Shown: positions 1 through 10,900 of the stretch, in pieces
Layout: every line of letters begins with the position of its first letter
How positions within the stretch are numbered: position 1 is the first letter of the stretch
Assembly (NCBI RefSeq): GCF_036346105.1
Contig: NZ_CP107811.1
Coordinates: 992,001-1,056,000, forward strand
Length of the DNA stretch: 64,000 nt
Direction: 5' to 3'
DNA from: Streptomyces sp. NBC_00539
Lineage (GTDB): Bacteria; Actinomycetota; Actinomycetes; Streptomycetales; Streptomycetaceae
Made by a program: the position numbers and the translations under genes
Notes under the pieces: generated by a model
What the model was told of the DNA's origin: nothing
Databases searched by the model: none
Seen by the model: the letters and a program-made list of their open reading frames with translations, nothing else

Positions 1-2824
1 GGGCGACTGCCTGAGCGGGGTGTCGAGCGAGACGCTGCGCAGCAAGGCGCTGCAACTGGACGAGGAACGGCTGACGGCGGCCGAGACCCGGATCGACCTG
101 GAGCTGGCGCTGGGCCGGCACCACCAGCTGGTCGGCGAGATCCAGCTGCTGGTACGGGTGCACCCGCTGCGGGAGCGCCTGCGCGGGCAGTTGATGCTGG
201 CGCTGTTCCGCTCGGGACGCCAGGCTGAGGCCCTGGAGAGCTACCGGGTGGGGCGCGAGCTGCTGGTGGAGGAGCTCGGGCTGGAACCGGGGGCGGAGCT
301 GCGCCGCCTGGAGTCCGCCATCCTGTCCGGGGAGGTCCCCCCGGTCCCGTCGGCGGGGACGGGCGGCGGGTACGGCTCCGCGTCCCCCGGCCGGGACGCG
401 GCCGGCGCCGGTGAGGGCGCGGGCGGCGCCGCACCGGCGGCGGACCGCCCCGGGACGCAGGGCGGCGAGGTGACGCACGGCGGCTCCGGCCCGGCGGACG
501 ACCGCTCCGGGGCGGCGGGCGGCGGCTCCGGGGCGGCGGGCGGCGGCTCCGGGGCGGCGGCCGCCGACGGGGAGAGACCCGACGGCCGCGCTTCCGTCCC
601 CGTCGGCAGTGCACCGGCCGCCGGGTCCCCGTACCGCGAGGAAGTCCCGCGCCAGCTCCCGGCCGACACCTCGGACTTCGTGGGCGACGAGGAACAGATC
701 GTCCACATCGAGCAGACCCTGCTCGGCGGGGGCGGCCGCCGCGCGGTCGGCCTGGCCGTCATCGTCGGCAAGCCCGGCACCGGCAAGTCCACACTGGCCA
801 CCCACATCGCGCACCGCCTCAGCGACACCGGCTACCCCGACGGGCAGTTGTACTGCGACCTGCGCGGCACCGGCACCCCGGCCACCTCCACCGAGGTGCT
901 CGGCCGGTTCCTGCGCGCGCTCGGCATCCCCGGGCCGGTCATCCCCGATTCGCAGGACGAGCGGGCCGAGATGTACCGGACCCTGCTCGCCTCGCGCCGC
1001 GTCCTGGTCGTGCTGGACGACGCCGCGTCCGAGAGCCAGATCCGGCCCCTGCTGCCCGGAAGCAACCGCTGCGCCGTACTCGTCACCAGCCGGGTCCGGC
1101 TCACCGGCCTGCCCGGTGCCCACCGCGTCGAGCTCGACGTCATGAGCACCGGGCACGCCATGGAGCTGCTGGCCCGCGTCGTCGGCGCGGACCGCGTGCG
1201 GTGCGAAGAGGTGGCTGCCGAGGCACTGGTGCGGACCGTGGGCGGGCTGCCGCTCGCGCTGCGGATCGTGGCGGCGCGGCTGGCGGCGCGCCCGCACTGG
1301 ACGCTGGCCTCGATGGTGCACCGCCTCGCCAACGAGCGGCACCGCCTGGACGAGCTCACCCACGGCGAGATGACGATGCGCGCCAGCCTCTGCCTGACCC
1401 ATGACGGGCTGGCCCAGGAAGACCGCCGACTGCTGCGGCTGCTGAGCCTGGCGAAGGGGCCGACTCTGCCCGGCTGGCTGGCCGGGGCCCTGCTCGACGA
1501 CCGCCGCCCCTTCCCTTCGGACCTGCTGGAACCACTGGTCGACGTACAGATGCTGGACGTCGTCGGCGTCGAGTCCACGGGCGGCTTCCGCTACCGGTTC
1601 CACGAGATCATCCGGGTGTTCGCGCGGGAGCAGCTCGCGGCGCACGACGAGCCGGCGACGCAGTCGCAGGCCCTCGCCAGGATGCTGGGCGGGTGGATGT
1701 CCTTGGCCGAGCAGGCCCACCGGCGCATCTACGGCGGGGATTTCACCGTCCTGCACGGCAGCGCGCCCCGGTGGGAGCCGCCGGCCGGCTGCGTGGACGA
1801 GCTGCTGGTGGATCCGCTGGAGTGGCTCGACAGCGAGCAGGCGAATCTGGTCCAGGCCGTCGAGCACGCCGCCGAACACGAGATGCACGAGCTGTGCTGG
1901 GACCTGGCGACGACCCTGACGACCCTGTTCGAGGGGCGCGGCTACTTCGACGAGTGGGAGCGTACGCACCAGCTCGCCCTGGCGGCGGTACGGTCGGCCG
2001 GCAACACGCGCGGCACGGCGGCCCTGCTCAGCTCGCTGGGCGTGCTCTACCTCGGCCGCAGTCAGCTGGCGGAGTCCCACACCTCGCTGACCACCGCACT
2101 CGAGCTGTTCCGGGAACTCGACGACCGCCAGGGCCTGGCCCTGTGCCACCGCGACCTCGCGCTGCTGGAGCGGATGCGGGGCGACGAGGATTCGGCGCTG
2201 ACGTTGTACGACCGGGCGCTGCGGGATTTCGACCGAGTCGGCGACGTGGTGGGCCGGGCCATCGTGCTGACGCAGAGCGCGCACATCTGGATGCGGCGAG
2301 GACAGACGGCGACCGCCCAGAGCCGGCTGGACGAGGCGCTCGGGATCTACCGCTCGGTGGGCTACACGGGCGGTCAGGCCAGGACCCTGCGCCGGGCGGG
2401 GCAGTTGCAGCAGGCCCAGGGTGAACACGAGGGCGCGGTGCGGACCTTCACCGAAGTGCTGGAGCTGTGCCGGGACAGCGGGGACGTGATCGGCGAGGGA
2501 CATCTGCTGCGTGATCTGGGTGCCGCACACGCCGAAATGGGCCGGGGCGAGGCGGCGCGGGGCTTCTACGCCCAGGCGCTGTCGGTGCGGGAGCAGATCA
2601 TGGACCAGGGAGGGGCCGCGGTGATCCGGCTGGACCTGGCCCGGCTGCTGGCGGCGAGCGGCGGGGCCGGCGAGCGATCGCGCTCGCGGGAGCTGCTGGA
2701 GAGTGCGGTACGGGCCTTCCGCGAGCGGCGGATGCAGCCGGAACTCGCCGAGGCGGAGCGGATGCTGGGCACCCGGGCGGTCGTGGTGCGCGCACCGGCG
2801 ACGGAGACCGCCGCCGGGGTCTGA
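1..2824 (+). CDS. SARP/AfsR-family regulator, 5' end missing
   Basis: Transcriptional regulator open at the left window edge; the reading frame runs back to base 2, so the N-terminal DNA-binding part lies outside. The visible part starts in a bacterial transcriptional activation domain (helical repeats up to about base 330). A low-complexity Gly/Ala/Ser linker follows (about 340-640). Then comes an NB-ARC-type ATPase with Walker A GKPGTGKS (near 770-793) and Walker B-like VLVVLDDA (about 1003-1026), and a C-terminal array of TPR-like helical repeats (about 1850-2750). This is the architecture of AfsR-type SARPs, which activate antibiotic clusters by binding direct repeats in promoters. It lies upstream of, and co-directional with, an NRPS cluster, so a pathway-specific activator role is likely but inferred. 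Confidence 0.9.
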   Translation, partial: GDCLSGVSSETLRSKALQLDEERLTAAETRIDLELALGRHHQLVGEIQLLVRVHPLRERLRGQLMLALFRSGRQAEALESYRVGRELLVEELGLEPGAELRRLESAILSGEVPPVPSAGTGGGYGSASPGRDAAGAGEGAGGAAPAADRPGTQGGEVTHGGSGPADDRSGAAGGGSGAAGGGSGAAAADGERPDGRASVPVGSAPAAGSPYREEVPRQLPADTSDFVGDEEQIVHIEQTLLGGGGRRAVGLAVIVGKPGTGKSTLATHIAHRLSDTGYPDGQLYCDLRGTGTPATSTEVLGRFLRALGIPGPVIPDSQDERAEMYRTLLASRRVLVVLDDAASESQIRPLLPGSNRCAVLVTSRVRLTGLPGAHRVELDVMSTGHAMELLARVVGADRVRCEEVAAEALVRTVGGLPLALRIVAARLAARPHWTLASMVHRLANERHRLDELTHGEMTMRASLCLTHDGLAQEDRRLLRLLSLAKGPTLPGWLAGALLDDRRPFPSDLLEPLVDVQMLDVVGVESTGGFRYRFHEIIRVFAREQLAAHDEPATQSQALARMLGGWMSLAEQAHRRIYGGDFTVLHGSAPRWEPPAGCVDELLVDPLEWLDSEQANLVQAVEHAAEHEMHELCWDLATTLTTLFEGRGYFDEWERTHQLALAAVRSAGNTRGTAALLSSLGVLYLGRSQLAESHTSLTTALELFRELDDRQGLALCHRDLALLERMRGDEDSALTLYDRALRDFDRVGDVVGRAIVLTQSAHIWMRRGQTATAQSRLDEALGIYRSVGYTGGQARTLRRAGQLQQAQGEHEGAVRTFTEVLELCRDSGDVIGEGHLLRDLGAAHAEMGRGEAARGFYAQALSVREQIMDQGGAAVIRLDLARLLAASGGAGERSRSRELLESAVRAFRERRMQPELAEAERMLGTRAVVVRAPATETAAGV
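503..565 (+). repeat. 21-bp tandem repeat in SARP linker
   Basis: Three near-perfect 21-bp units encode the repeated heptad G-S-G-A-A-G-G in the linker between the activation and ATPase domains of the regulator. The period is seen directly from the recurring CTCCGGGGCGGCGGGC core. It is probably a flexible, replication-slippage-prone spacer with no separate function. Confidence 0.8.
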
Positions 2825-2843
2825 CGACCGCTTCGGTACGGGG

Positions 2844-3026
2844 TCAGTCCCACGGGTTGGTCTTACCGGTCGCGGTCGGCGACGGCGTGGCCTGGGGGGC
2901 GGTGACTCCGGTCGTGGCAGCGGGGGTGGTGGCGGCGTCGGCCTGGGCGACCTGGGTGCCGAGGGCGGCGGCTCCGGCGATGGCGGCGGTCACCAGGGCG
3001 GCGCGGAGGGCGTGGGTGAGGCTCAT
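2844..3026 (-). CDS. Small secreted protein (60 aa)
   Basis: A 60-residue protein starting M-S-L-T-H-A-L-R. It has a clear Sec signal peptide: a short basic start, a hydrophobic Ala/Leu-rich core, and a probable cleavage after A-Q-A at about residues 28-30. The mature part is a short Thr/Ala/Pro-rich tail ending in NPWD. The ATG at 3026 is preceded by AAAGGA at good spacing; an upstream ATG in the same frame has no such site. It converges on the SARP gene with a gap of about 19 bp. I do not recognise the family. Function unknown; it could be an exported peptide or cell-wall associated. Confidence 0.6.
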   Translation of the reverse strand: MSLTHALRAALVTAAIAGAAALGTQVAQADAATTPAATTGVTAPQATPSPTATGKTNPWD

Positions 3027-3331
3027 GTCGGGGTCCTTTCGTCGGTGCGCTCCGGCTGTCCGGGGCGCCTCGTTCTTTCTGGACACCAACGTAGGAACAG
3101 CGGGAATCCCCGGACCGGCCCCGCTCCTATCGTCGCGTTATCACGGCCCGCTCGTGCACCGCTCGGATCGTGAGGGAGGGGTGACGGGGGCGATAGCGGA
3201 GGCCGCGTGATAGGCGGGGCCGTCGGCATCGGGATGCCTGGGTGATAGCGCGCTGCCGACGATGGGGAACAGGAACCGGGCCGCGTCCGCTCAGGCCCCG
3301 CCGTTCCCCCACCGTCTCGCCGGGAGCGCAC

Positions 3332-4789
3332 ATGACCACCGCGCAGTTGCACGCATTGCCCCTGACCAGAGCCACCGAGCCGGTGCCGGCGGCACCCGGG
3401 GCCATCCCGGTTTCGCCCGGAGCCACCCCGGTGCCGCCCGGAGCCGTCGTGGTGGCGCCCGAGTCCTCGCAGGTGGGCGCGCTGATACGAGCGCACCGGC
3501 TGAGGATCGGGCTCACCCAGCGGGAACTGGCCGACCTGTCCACGATCAGCGTGCGGGCCATCCGCGACCTGGAGCAGGGCAAGGCACGACGCCCCCGGCC
3601 CGACACGGTGCGGCTGATGGCCGACGCCCTGCGGCTGGGCCCGCGGGCCCGTACGGCGCTGGAGGCCGCGGCCCAGCAGGGACGGGGCGGCGGGCACGGC
3701 CTGGCCGAACCGCCGGCCCCGCCGACCGCGCTGCACGCGGTGGTGGGCCGCGAGGCGGAAACGGGCGTACTGACGGATGAGCTGGGCTCCGGGTCGGAGC
3801 GGCTGGTGCACGTCGTCGGGCTGACCGGGATGGGCAAGACCCGGCTGGCGCTCGAAGTCGCCGACCGGCTCCACGCCACCGGGATGCCGGTGCTGTGGCA
3901 CGCCTTCCGGGGCGCGAGCGCCGACCACCTCGGCCCGGACGAAGGCCCGTGGTCGGCGAGGGTGGCGGCGGCGGTCTCGGCACTGTGCTCGACAGCGCCC
4001 GACGGGATCGCCGGGATCGCCGGGATCGCCGGCGGCGGGGACGCGATGGCCGGACTTGCCGAACTGCTCGGCGAGCAGCCCGCCCTGCTGGTGCTGGACG
4101 GGGCACCGGCCGGGCCACCGCGGTTCGAGCGGCTCACCGGGCTGCTGCGCTCCTGCCCGGGGTTGCGCCTGCTCGTCACCTCCGACCAGCCGTGGCGGAT
4201 ACCGGGCGAGCGGATCTTCCTGCTGTCCCCGCTGGAGGTACCGGCCGAGGGGGCCGTCGACGACACCGCCGTACCGGCTTCCGTGCAGGTCTTCCTGGGG
4301 CACCTGCGCCGGGTGCGGCCGGAGTTCGTGCCCGGACCGGCCGACCTGCGGTCCGCGTCGAGGGTGTGCCTCGGCCTCGACGGGCATCCGGGAGCGCTGG
4401 CCGCAGCGGCGTCGTGGCTGGTGGTGTGCGACTTGGCCGCCCTGTGCGACAGCCTCGACGCGGACCCCACGGCGTTGCTCGACCACCTCGGCGGAGGCGA
4501 CGGGGCGGAGGACTTCCGCCGGGCGCTGCGCCTTCGGCTCGACCGGCTGCCCGAGGACGCGTCCGCGCTGCTGGACGCCCTGTGCGGGCGCCCGGCTGTC
4601 GAGTTCGAACTCGGCGACATCACCGCGCTGACCGGGCGGAGCCTGCCGGAGTGCGGCCGGATGCTGCGCGAACTGCTGCTGGCCGGTGTGGTCCGGGCGA
4701 CCCACGAGGGCGGCGGTTCCCGGTTCCGCGTCCTCGGGCTGGTGCGGGCCGTGCGCCGGGGGCGGGCCGTGACTGCCGCCCGGGCGTGA
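3332..4789 (+). CDS. XRE-type HTH regulator with P-loop ATPase domain
   Basis: A protein of about 485 aa. Residues 45-110 form a Cro/C1-type helix-turn-helix (IRAHRLRIGLTQRELADLS... then RDLEQGKARRP). Next is a STAND/NB-ARC-like ATPase with Walker A GLTGMGKTRLA at roughly residues 164-174 and a Walker B-like segment ALLVLDG. The start ATG 3332 has GGGAG just upstream; an earlier start in frame gives a low-quality extension. Such HTH-ATPase regulators often sit at the edge of Streptomyces metabolite clusters. It precedes the first NRPS gene in the same direction (157 bp gap), so cluster control is plausible but unproven. The DNA between codons for residues 223 and 233 has a short GIA repeat. 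Confidence 0.85.
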   Translation: MTTAQLHALPLTRATEPVPAAPGAIPVSPGATPVPPGAVVVAPESSQVGALIRAHRLRIGLTQRELADLSTISVRAIRDLEQGKARRPRPDTVRLMADALRLGPRARTALEAAAQQGRGGGHGLAEPPAPPTALHAVVGREAETGVLTDELGSGSERLVHVVGLTGMGKTRLALEVADRLHATGMPVLWHAFRGASADHLGPDEGPWSARVAAAVSALCSTAPDGIAGIAGIAGGGDAMAGLAELLGEQPALLVLDGAPAGPPRFERLTGLLRSCPGLRLLVTSDQPWRIPGERIFLLSPLEVPAEGAVDDTAVPASVQVFLGHLRRVRPEFVPGPADLRSASRVCLGLDGHPGALAAAASWLVVCDLAALCDSLDADPTALLDHLGGGDGAEDFRRALRLRLDRLPEDASALLDALCGRPAVEFELGDITALTGRSLPECGRMLRELLLAGVVRATHEGGGSRFRVLGLVRAVRRGRAVTAARA

Positions 4790-4945
4790 ACTGCTTCCGG
4801 AGTGCCGGAGCAACTGCCGCCGGGGCCGGTGGGCCGCGGGTTGGATGACGTACAGCCGCAAGGACGGCCGGGGCCCGCGAAGGCAGCCGCCTGGCCCGCC
4901 CACCCCTCCCCTCACGCCGCAGAAACGAATCCGAGGAGCCCCCGC

Positions 4946-7900
4946 ATGTCCCCCAACGCGTCCCCCCAGGGCACCGCGCACCGGCCGGCCGCTGTGCGGC
5001 TGCCCCTGTCGGCGGCGCAGCGCGACATCTGGATGGCCCACGGCCTCGACCCGTCGGGCTGCCGCTACAACATCGGGGAGTACCGGGAGATCCTGGGCGC
5101 CCTCGACCCGGGTCTCTTCGCCCGCTGCTGGTACCGACTGGCTCGTGAGGCCGACGTGTTGCGCATCCGGGGTACGGGGTCGGATGAGGACGGCGGCCTG
5201 TGGCAGGAGCTGTGGACGGAACCGGGTGAGCGGGAACTGCAGGTCCTCGACCTCAGCGGCGAGGACGACCCGGCCGCGGCGGCGCGTGCCTGGATGCGGA
5301 CCGAACTGGCGCGGCCGTTCGACCTGGCGGCCGGCTGGCTGAGCCGGCACGTGCTGATCAGGGCGGGTACGAGCGTGGCGGGCGAGGAGCGGTGGTTCTA
5401 CTTCCACGCCTTCCACCACCTGGCGATCGACGGCATGGGCGTGGCGCTGCTCGACCAGCGCCTGGTGGAGCTGTACGAGCAGGCGTCGGCGGGGGAACCC
5501 TGGGGGCCGGGCCCCTTCGGGACGCTGGCGGACGTACTGGCGGAGGACGAGGCCTACCGGGCCTCTCCCGAGGGAGCACAGGACCGCGCGCACTGGGCGG
5601 CCCACCTCGCCGACCTTCCGCCCACCCCCCGCCTCGCGGAGGGACGGACCGGCCGTCCGGCCCCGGGGGAACTGCCCTTCGTCCGGCGGACGGTGGTGCT
5701 GGACCCGACGCGGGCGGACCGGTTGAAGGAGGTCGCCCGCGCGCACCGGGCGCCGTGGACGATGCTGATGATCACCCTCGTGGCGGCCTACGTGCACCGG
5801 GTCGGCGCGAGCCCCGAGTTGGCACTCGGCCTTCCGGTGACCGGTCGGCGTACCGAACTCGCACGCCGTACCCCGGGCATGCTGTCGAACGTCGTACCGC
5901 TGCGGCTCCGGGTCGACGCGGACGCGACGCCGGCCGGGCTGTTGGCGTCGGTGGTCGCCGAGACGCGGCAGGGGCTTCGGCACCAGCGGACGCGGTACGA
6001 GGACGTCTGCCGCGACCTCGGTCTGGCGGAGACCGAGCAGCGGATCACGGCGCCGCTGGTCAACATCATGGCGTTCACGCCCGGGATGCGCTTTTGCGGT
6101 TTCCCGACCACGCAGCACAACTTGAGCAACGGGCCGGTGGAAGACCTGGCGGTCGGCGTCTACGACCTCGGGCCGGAGGGCGGACTGCGCGTCGACTTCG
6201 ACGCGGCGCCGGAGGTGTGTGACATCGCGGCGGTGGCGAGCCACCAGGACCGGTTCGTCACGTTCGCGGAGCAGGTGCTCGATCACTTCGAACTCCCGCT
6301 GTCAGAGATCGAGTTGATGGGGGAGGGCGAGCGGCGGCAGGTGCTGGAGGAGTGGACGGGCATTCGCCGGGAGATCGGGGAGCGGACGCTGACGGACCGC
6401 TTCGAGGAGCAGGCCCGGCTCCGCCCCGGAGCACGGGCGGTGGTCTTCGAAGGGCGGGAACTGTCCTACGGGGAGCTGAACGAACACGCCAACCGGCTCG
6501 CCCGGCACCTCACCGAAGCAGGACTGGGCCGCGGTGACCTCGCCGGGATCCTGCTCGACCGCGGCATCGACTTCGCCATCGCCCTCCTCGCCGTCACGAA
6601 GACCGGCGCCGGCTACGCACTCCTTGACCCCGAGTTCCCCGACCGGCGCCTGACCGCCACGGCCCGGGACGCCTCGCTCGCCCTCCTGGTCACCGACACC
6701 ACCCACCAAGGCCGGATCGCCGGCGTCCGGCCGACCGTCCTGCTCGACGCGGAACACGAACTGATCGCGGGCCGCGACCCGGCCGACCTCGGCACCGAAC
6801 TCTCCGCGGACGACGTGGCCTGCGTGATGTTCACCTCCGGATCCACCGGCAAACCCAAGGGCATCCTCTCCTCACACCGCAACCTGGTCTCCACCCTCAC
6901 CGCCCAGACCTACGCCACCTTCGGCCCCGACGAAACCTTCCTCCAATGCTCACCCGTCTCCTGGGACGCCTTCAGCCTCGAATTCTGGGGAGCCCTCCTC
7001 CACGGCGGAACCACCGTCCTCCAACCAGGACAACGCCCCGAACCCGCCCTCATCGCAGCACTCACCCCCCAGCACGCCGTCACCATGCTCCAACTCTCCT
7101 CCAGCCTCTTCAACTACCTCACCGACGAACACCCCGACACCTTCACCACCACCCGCACCGTCTACACCGGAGGCGAACCCGCCTCCCCCACCCACATCCA
7201 CCGCCTCCACCACACCCACCCCCACCTCACCATCACCAACGGCTACGGCCCCGCCGAATCCATGGGCTTCACCACCACCCACACCATCGAACCCTCCGAC
7301 GAAGTACGCACCACCGTCTCCATCGGCCGCCCCCTCACCAACAAACACGCCTACGTCCTCGACACCCACCTCAAACCCACCCCACCCGGCACCACCGGCG
7401 AGCTCTACCTCACCGGCGACGGCCTCGCCCACGGCTACCTCGCCCAACCCACCACCACCGCACACCGCTTGATCCCCAACCCCTACGGACCCCCCGGCAC
7501 CCGCCTCTACCGCACCGGCGACCAAGCCCACTGGGACACCCAAGGCAACCTCCACTACACCGGCCGCACCGACACCCAAATCAAAATCCGCGGCTTCCGC
7601 ATCGAACCCACCGAAATCGAAACCGTCCTCACCACCCACCCCCACCTCACCCAAGCCACCCTGGTCCACGACGTCCACCTGACGGCGTACGTCGTCGCCA
7701 CTCCCGGCTCCGCCCCGAGCCCGGCTGCTCTGCGCGGCTGGCTGCGCGAGCGGTTGCCCGAGCACATGGTGCCCGCGCAGTTCGCCGTCCTCGACAGGCT
7801 CCCGCTCACCCCGAACGGCAAGATCGACAAACGCGCCCTTCCTGCCGTCGACGCGCCGCTCAGCACCTCCGGGCGCCAGCCCCGCACGGAGCTGGAAGAG

Positions 7901-10900
7901 ATCGTCCGCACCCTGATCGGCGAGGTGCTCGGCTCCCCCGCCCCGCTGTCCGTCGACGACGGCTTCTTCGAGCACGGCGGCCACTCGCTCCTCGCCGCCC
8001 GCCTCACCAACCGCATCTCCACCACCCTCGGCGTCACCCTCAGCCTCCGCGACGTCTTCCAGCACCCCACCGCCGCCACCCTCGCCCGCCGCATCGCGGA
8101 CTGCTCCGGCCGGCCGGCGCTCACGCCCCTCACCCGGGCCGCGAGCCGCCCGGAGTTCCTGCCGCTGTCCTTCGCCCAGCAGCGCCTGTGGCTGGTCGCC
8201 GGGCTCTCCGGGGGCGGGAGCGCGTACAACGTCCCGATGGCCGTCCGGCTGGAAGGGGAGCTGGACGTCGCCGCACTGCGCGCCGCGTTCGGTGACGTCG
8301 TGGCCCGTCACGAGCCGCTGCGGACCCGGTTCGCCACCGTGGACGGCACCCCCTGCCAGCTCGTGGCGTCGGCGGCCGAAGCGCCGTGGTTCGAAGTCAG
8401 GAGCGTCACCGCCGAGGCCCTCGACGGCGAGCTGCTCTCGGCGGCCGGGCACTGCTTCGACCTGGCCACCGAACTGCCGCTGCGGATCACGCTGTTGCAG
8501 TCCGGTCCGTCCCGGTACACGCTGCTGGTCCTGCTCCACCACATCGCCACCGACGGGCAGTCGCTGCGCCCCCTGTTCGCCGATCTGTCGCTGGCCTACG
8601 CCGCCCGGCTCACCGGCGCCGCTCCCGACCTCGCCCCGCTGCCCGTCGACTACGCCGACTACGCCCTGTGGCAGCGTGCGGCGCTCGAAGGGCCACCGCT
8701 GGAGGAGCAGCTCGGCTACTGGAGGACGGCCCTGGAAGGTCTGCCCGAGGAGCTGGGGCTGATCCACGACCGGCCGCGTCCACCCCTCGCCGGGCAGCGC
8801 GGCGGGGTGGTCCGGCTGGACTTCGGCGCCGAGTTGCACAAGCGGGTGCGGGAGCTGGCCCGGGCCGAGCGCTGCACCCCGTTCATGGTGCTCCAGGCCG
8901 CGCTGGCCGCGACGTTGACCCGGTTGGGGGCGGGAACCGACATTCCGCTCGGCACGCCCGTCGCCGGGCGGTCCGACGAGGCCCTGTCCGAGCTGGTCGG
9001 CTTCTTCGTCAACACGCTCGTCCTGCGCACCGACACCTCCGGGAACCCCGCTTTCCGGGATCTGCTGGGCCGGGTCCGTACCGCCGACCTGGACGCCTTC
9101 GCCCATCAGGACGCCCCGTTCGACCTGGTGCTGGAGGCGGTGAACCCGGCCCGCTCCCTGGCCCGGCATCCGCTGTTCCAGGTCTGTCTGGCCCTGGAGT
9201 CCGGCCCCGCGGCCGGACCGGAGCTGGAGGGCGTGCGGGCCGGCGCCGCGGAGCCGCTGGCGACGGGCGCGGTCAAGTTCGACCTGGAGTTCCTGCTGCA
9301 GGCGGACGAGGACGCGGGCCTGACCGGGGCGGTGCTGTACAGCTCGGACCTGTACGAGCACGGCACCGTGGAGCGGATCGTCGCGATGCTGCGGCGCACG
9401 CTGGAGCAGGTGCTGGCCGCGCCGGAAATGCCCCTCTCCGACATCGAGTTGATGGGGGAGGCCGAGCGGCGGCAGGTGCTGGAGGAGTGGACGGGCATCC
9501 GCCGGGAGATCGGGGAGCGGACGCTGACGGACCGCTTCGAGGAGCAGGCCCGGCTCCGCCCCGGAGCACGGGCGGTGGTCTTCGAAGGGCGGGAACTGTC
9601 CTACGGGGAGCTGAACGAACACGCCAACCGGCTCGCCCGGCACCTCACCGAAGCAGGACTGGGCCGCGGTGACCTCGCCGGGATCCTGCTCGACCGCGGC
9701 ATCGACTTCGCCATCGCCCTCCTCGCCGTCACGAAGACCGGCGCCGGCTACGCACTCCTTGACCCCGAGTTCCCCGACCGGCGCCTGACCGCCACGGCCC
9801 GGGACGCCTCGCTCGCCCTCCTGGTCACCGACACCACCCACCAAGGCCGGATCGCCGGCGTCCGGCCGACCGTCCTGCTCGACGCGGAACACGAACTGAT
9901 CGCGGGCCGCGACCCGGCCGACCTCGGCACCGAACTCTCCGCGGACGACGTGGCCTGCGTGATGTTCACCTCCGGATCCACCGGCAAACCCAAGGGCATC
10001 CTCTCCTCACACCGCAACCTGGTCTCCACCCTCACCGCCCAGACCTACGCCACCTTCGGCCCCGACGAAACCTTCCTCCAATGCTCACCCGTCTCCTGGG
10101 ACGCCTTCAGCCTCGAATTCTGGGGAGCCCTCCTCCACGGCGGAACCACCGTCCTCCAACCAGGACAACGCCCCGAACCCGCCCTCATCGCAGCACTCAC
10201 CCCCCAGCACGCCGTCACCATGCTCCAACTCTCCTCCAGCCTCTTCAACTACCTCACCGACGAACACCCCGACACCTTCACCACCACCCGCACCGTCTAC
10301 ACCGGAGGCGAACCCGCCTCCCCCACCCACATCCACCGCCTCCACCACACCCACCCCCACCTCACCATCACCAACGGCTACGGCCCCGCCGAATCCATGG
10401 GCTTCACCACCACCCACACCATCGAACCCTCCGACGAAGTACGCACCACCGTCTCCATCGGCCGCCCCCTCACCAACAAACACGCCTACGTCCTCGACAC
10501 CCACCTCAAACCCACCCCACCCGGCACCACCGGCGAGCTCTACCTCACCGGCGACGGCCTCGCCCACGGCTACCTCGCCCAACCCACCACCACCGCACAC
10601 CGCTTCATCCCCAACCCCTACGGACCCCCCGGCACCCGCCTCTACCGCACCGGCGACCAAGCCCACTGGGACACCCAAGGCAACCTCCACTACACCGGCC
10701 GCACCGACACCCAAATCAAAATCCGCGGCTTCCGCATCGAACCCACCGAAATCGAAACCGTCCTCACCACCCACCCCCACCTCACCCAAGCCACCCTGTC
10801 GACCCACCTCGACCACCACAACACCCCGCAGCTCAGCGCGTACGTGGTGGCCACGGACCCCGGGCTCGCCCCGCAGGACGTGCGCCTGTGGCTGCGCACC

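Noticed and set aside
3023-6286. Minus-strand open frame of over 1000 codons
   Set aside because: It lies antisense to the XRE/ATPase regulator and the NRPS start; Arg/Pro/Gly-rich with no domain. Typical GC-rich shadow frame.
6946-8295. His/Pro/Arg-rich plus-strand frame inside the first A domain
   Set aside because: Caused by the C-rich codon usage of the A-domain core; the +1 frame simply reads CAC/CCC repeats. The same appears in the second copy.
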